From NCBI GenBank assembly GCA_025060695.1, contig JANXBH010000003.1:54114-118113 (forward strand): a stretch of 64,000 nucleotides of DNA. The letters are read 5' to 3'. Origin of the DNA: Caldifarciminota bacterium (lineage in GTDB: Bacteria; Hydrothermota; Hydrothermia; LBFQ01; DSFT01). Positions 62,790 through 64,000 of the stretch are shown in pieces. The notes below the pieces were generated by a model. The model saw only the letters and a list, made by a program, of their open reading frames with translations, was not told the origin of the DNA and searched no databases. The position numbers were made by a program, and so were the translations under genes. How positions within the stretch are numbered: position 1 is the stretch's first letter; every line of letters begins with the position of its first letter.

Positions 62790-64000
62790 ATGAAACTAAA
62801 AAGAAAAAATCCCCTAAAAAGATACGAAATATACAAAGCTATTAAAAATGGTTGGTCATTTAAGAAAATTTTAAATACCTTTAAAGTTAGCACCAAAACC
62901 GTATGGGATATAAAAAGAAATGGATTTTATAAATCCGATAGGACTATAATACTTGTAAACACAATAAGAGAAAAATATCCATACTTTACATTGAAACAGA
63001 TAAAGTATTATCTTAAAGAAAATTACAACTTAGATATTCAAATATCTACAATTTACTATAAAACTTGTAAAACCATTGATAGAAACTTATATAAACTTAT
63101 AAAACTACTTTTAAATGATGGAGAAACCGAATACGCGGTTAAAATTCTGGAAGATTTTCTATTTATACAATGGGAATACCTTGAAGTTCTTGAGAAAATA
63201 GAAGATGAAAAGTTAAGTATGTCGTTACTGGCAGATAAATACTACTATTTACTATATACTGGCAAACTAACTTCACTAAATGAAGCATTGGTTCAAGCAG
63301 AGAATTATTTAAAAATCTGTAAGGACAAAAATTTAAACTACTCTTATTATAAGTGGTTTAATATAAAAATAAGAATCTTACAAGCTCTAGGTAAATATAG
63401 GGAAGTATTAGAGATTTTTAATTACGAAGAAATTATAAAACTGCCGTTCAATTTGAAGTCATATATTTTTGCAGTGGTTGTAAGTTGCGGTATTAAACTT
63501 GGAGATAAGAAAGCAATAAACCTCTTAAATTTTTATAAAAGAAGATTTAGTAGCAAAAGGAATAGGAATAGTAAGATATCAAAAGATTATAAATTATTTT
63601 TAAGAAATCAATATGCCTCTCTTGGAAAATTTAATTTAGCGTTAAAATACATGGATGAGCCATTTTTACACTTTTGGATTGGGAATTATAGAAAATTTTT
63701 TAGAATAAAAGAAGAATTACCTATAGAAATGAAAATACCAATGGAAGTTTCACTCGCAATATGTTATTTATTTTCTAAGAATTTCTTTGGATTTCTAAAA
63801 ATTGCAGATAGAATTCAATATGAAGTAAAAAGCTTTCCAGCATATAGCGATGAGGTTTCACTTGTATTAGCACTAAAAGAGGTATTTTGGGGTAAGTATA
63901 ACAATGCCATAGAAATAATTTCCAAATCAAACTCAAAAATTTTAAGATGCATTTCAAATAAAGACTATAGTATGCTAAGTAAATACAGGAAAATAGAATT
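62790..64000 (+). CDS. HTH protein with C-terminal helical (TPR-like) repeats, partial
   Basis: The frame is open from the ATG to the window edge, giving 403 residues; the 3' end is missing. Residues about 8-45 (YEIYKAIKNGWSFKKILNTF, then KVSTKTVWDIKRNG) form a helix-turn-helix, and about 50-90 (IREKYPYFTLKQIKYYLKE, then IQISTIYYKT) a second winged-helix unit, together like the DNA-binding half of IS481/IS3-type transposases. No DDE core follows. The rest is all-helical repeats with TPR character (LADKYYYLLYTGKL; LNYSYYKWFNIKIRILQALG). Divergent from the cargo operon, it is a candidate regulator of it. Confidence 0.6.
   Translation, partial: MKLKRKNPLKRYEIYKAIKNGWSFKKILNTFKVSTKTVWDIKRNGFYKSDRTIILVNTIREKYPYFTLKQIKYYLKENYNLDIQISTIYYKTCKTIDRNLYKLIKLLLNDGETEYAVKILEDFLFIQWEYLEVLEKIEDEKLSMSLLADKYYYLLYTGKLTSLNEALVQAENYLKICKDKNLNYSYYKWFNIKIRILQALGKYREVLEIFNYEEIIKLPFNLKSYIFAVVVSCGIKLGDKKAINLLNFYKRRFSSKRNRNSKISKDYKLFLRNQYASLGKFNLALKYMDEPFLHFWIGNYRKFFRIKEELPIEMKIPMEVSLAICYLFSKNFFGFLKIADRIQYEVKSFPAYSDEVSLVLALKEVFWGKYNNAIEIISKSNSKILRCISNKDYSMLSKYRKIE

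Noticed and set aside
62678..62896. Minus-strand 72-residue ORF
   Set aside because: It runs antisense through the start of the HTH protein and its promoter, has no ribosome site and consists of AT-rich composition-driven Phe/Leu/Lys codons.

Overview
The window is a strongly AT-rich (by eye about 30% G+C or lower), very densely packed bacterial chromosome segment with no rRNA, CRISPR array or insertion sequence. Arginine is nearly always AGA/AGG and isoleucine very often ATA, as in many AT-rich thermophiles. A SprA homologue, five proteins with type IX secretion (T9SS) C-terminal sorting domains or remnants of one, a sorting-domain amidase, a Bacteroidetes-style alternative GlmU and a Mrp protein without CxxC point to the Fibrobacteres-Chlorobi-Bacteroidetes (FCB) side of the tree. 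My best guess is a deep-branching, probably thermophilic candidate lineage of the WOR-3/Hydrothermae or Kryptonia kind. The exact phylum is not provable here.

Layout. 1-7645 (+): end of a complex I operon (nuoL, nuoM, nuoN), a glycosyltransferase, CcmF and two membrane or surface proteins. 7622-9501 (-): RmlA and Mrp. 9553-12845 (+): GlmU-like enzyme, DUF3054-like protein, GT2, 2-hydroxyacid dehydrogenase. 12829-13683 (-): EamA transporter. 13798-16533 (+): IleRS. 16530-18240 (-): TrmB and XerC/D recombinase. 18279-21273 (+): GT-C, creatininase-family enzyme, RicT/PSP1. 21205-23494 (-): degenerate AsnB-like protein, MagIII-like glycosylase, ThiD. 23528-25675 (+): T9SS-exported cell-wall hydrolase. 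25661-30357 (-): cytochrome c, PhoH, PgpH-type HD protein, YbeY, CorC. 30383-31158 (-): tRNA-Gly and a Roadblock-like protein. 31249-39065 (+): SprA, an EF-G-like GTPase, RmlD. 39070-39215 (-): tRNA-Asn, tRNA-Phe. 39274-40998 (+): carbamoyltransferase. 40976-44190 (-): enolase, a small barrel, PyrB, RsmE. 44233-46931 (+): PurM, AsnB. 46928-49252 (-): a large SprA-related surface protein. 49302-51558 (+): PepA, Hsp20, GrpE. 51548-53164 (-): biotin-dependent acyl-CoA carboxylase. 53225-62622 (-): five-gene T9SS cargo operon. 62790-64000 (+): divergent HTH plus helical-repeat regulator, cut by the window edge.

The most striking non-gene signal is a promoter-like element, consensus C(T/C)TTAAA(A/C)TTT. 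It ends 5-9 nt before the start codon of almost every transcription-unit-leading gene, which implies pervasive leaderless mRNAs. Genes inside operons instead use overlap coupling or a Shine-Dalgarno sequence. At divergent gene pairs two such elements sit back to back and form palindromes. All eight convergent gene pairs overlap at their 3' ends, and I found no intrinsic terminators. The element also corrects several starts (IleRS, PurM, PepA, cytochrome c, EamA).

Functionally the window combines housekeeping, respiration and envelope polysaccharide genes with a cell-surface programme: SprA as T9SS translocon, its cargo (amidase and the five-gene operon) and a possible dedicated regulator. One cargo protein has a glycoside-hydrolase barrel inserted into a beta-propeller and a sorting domain broken by an internal deletion and frameshift.
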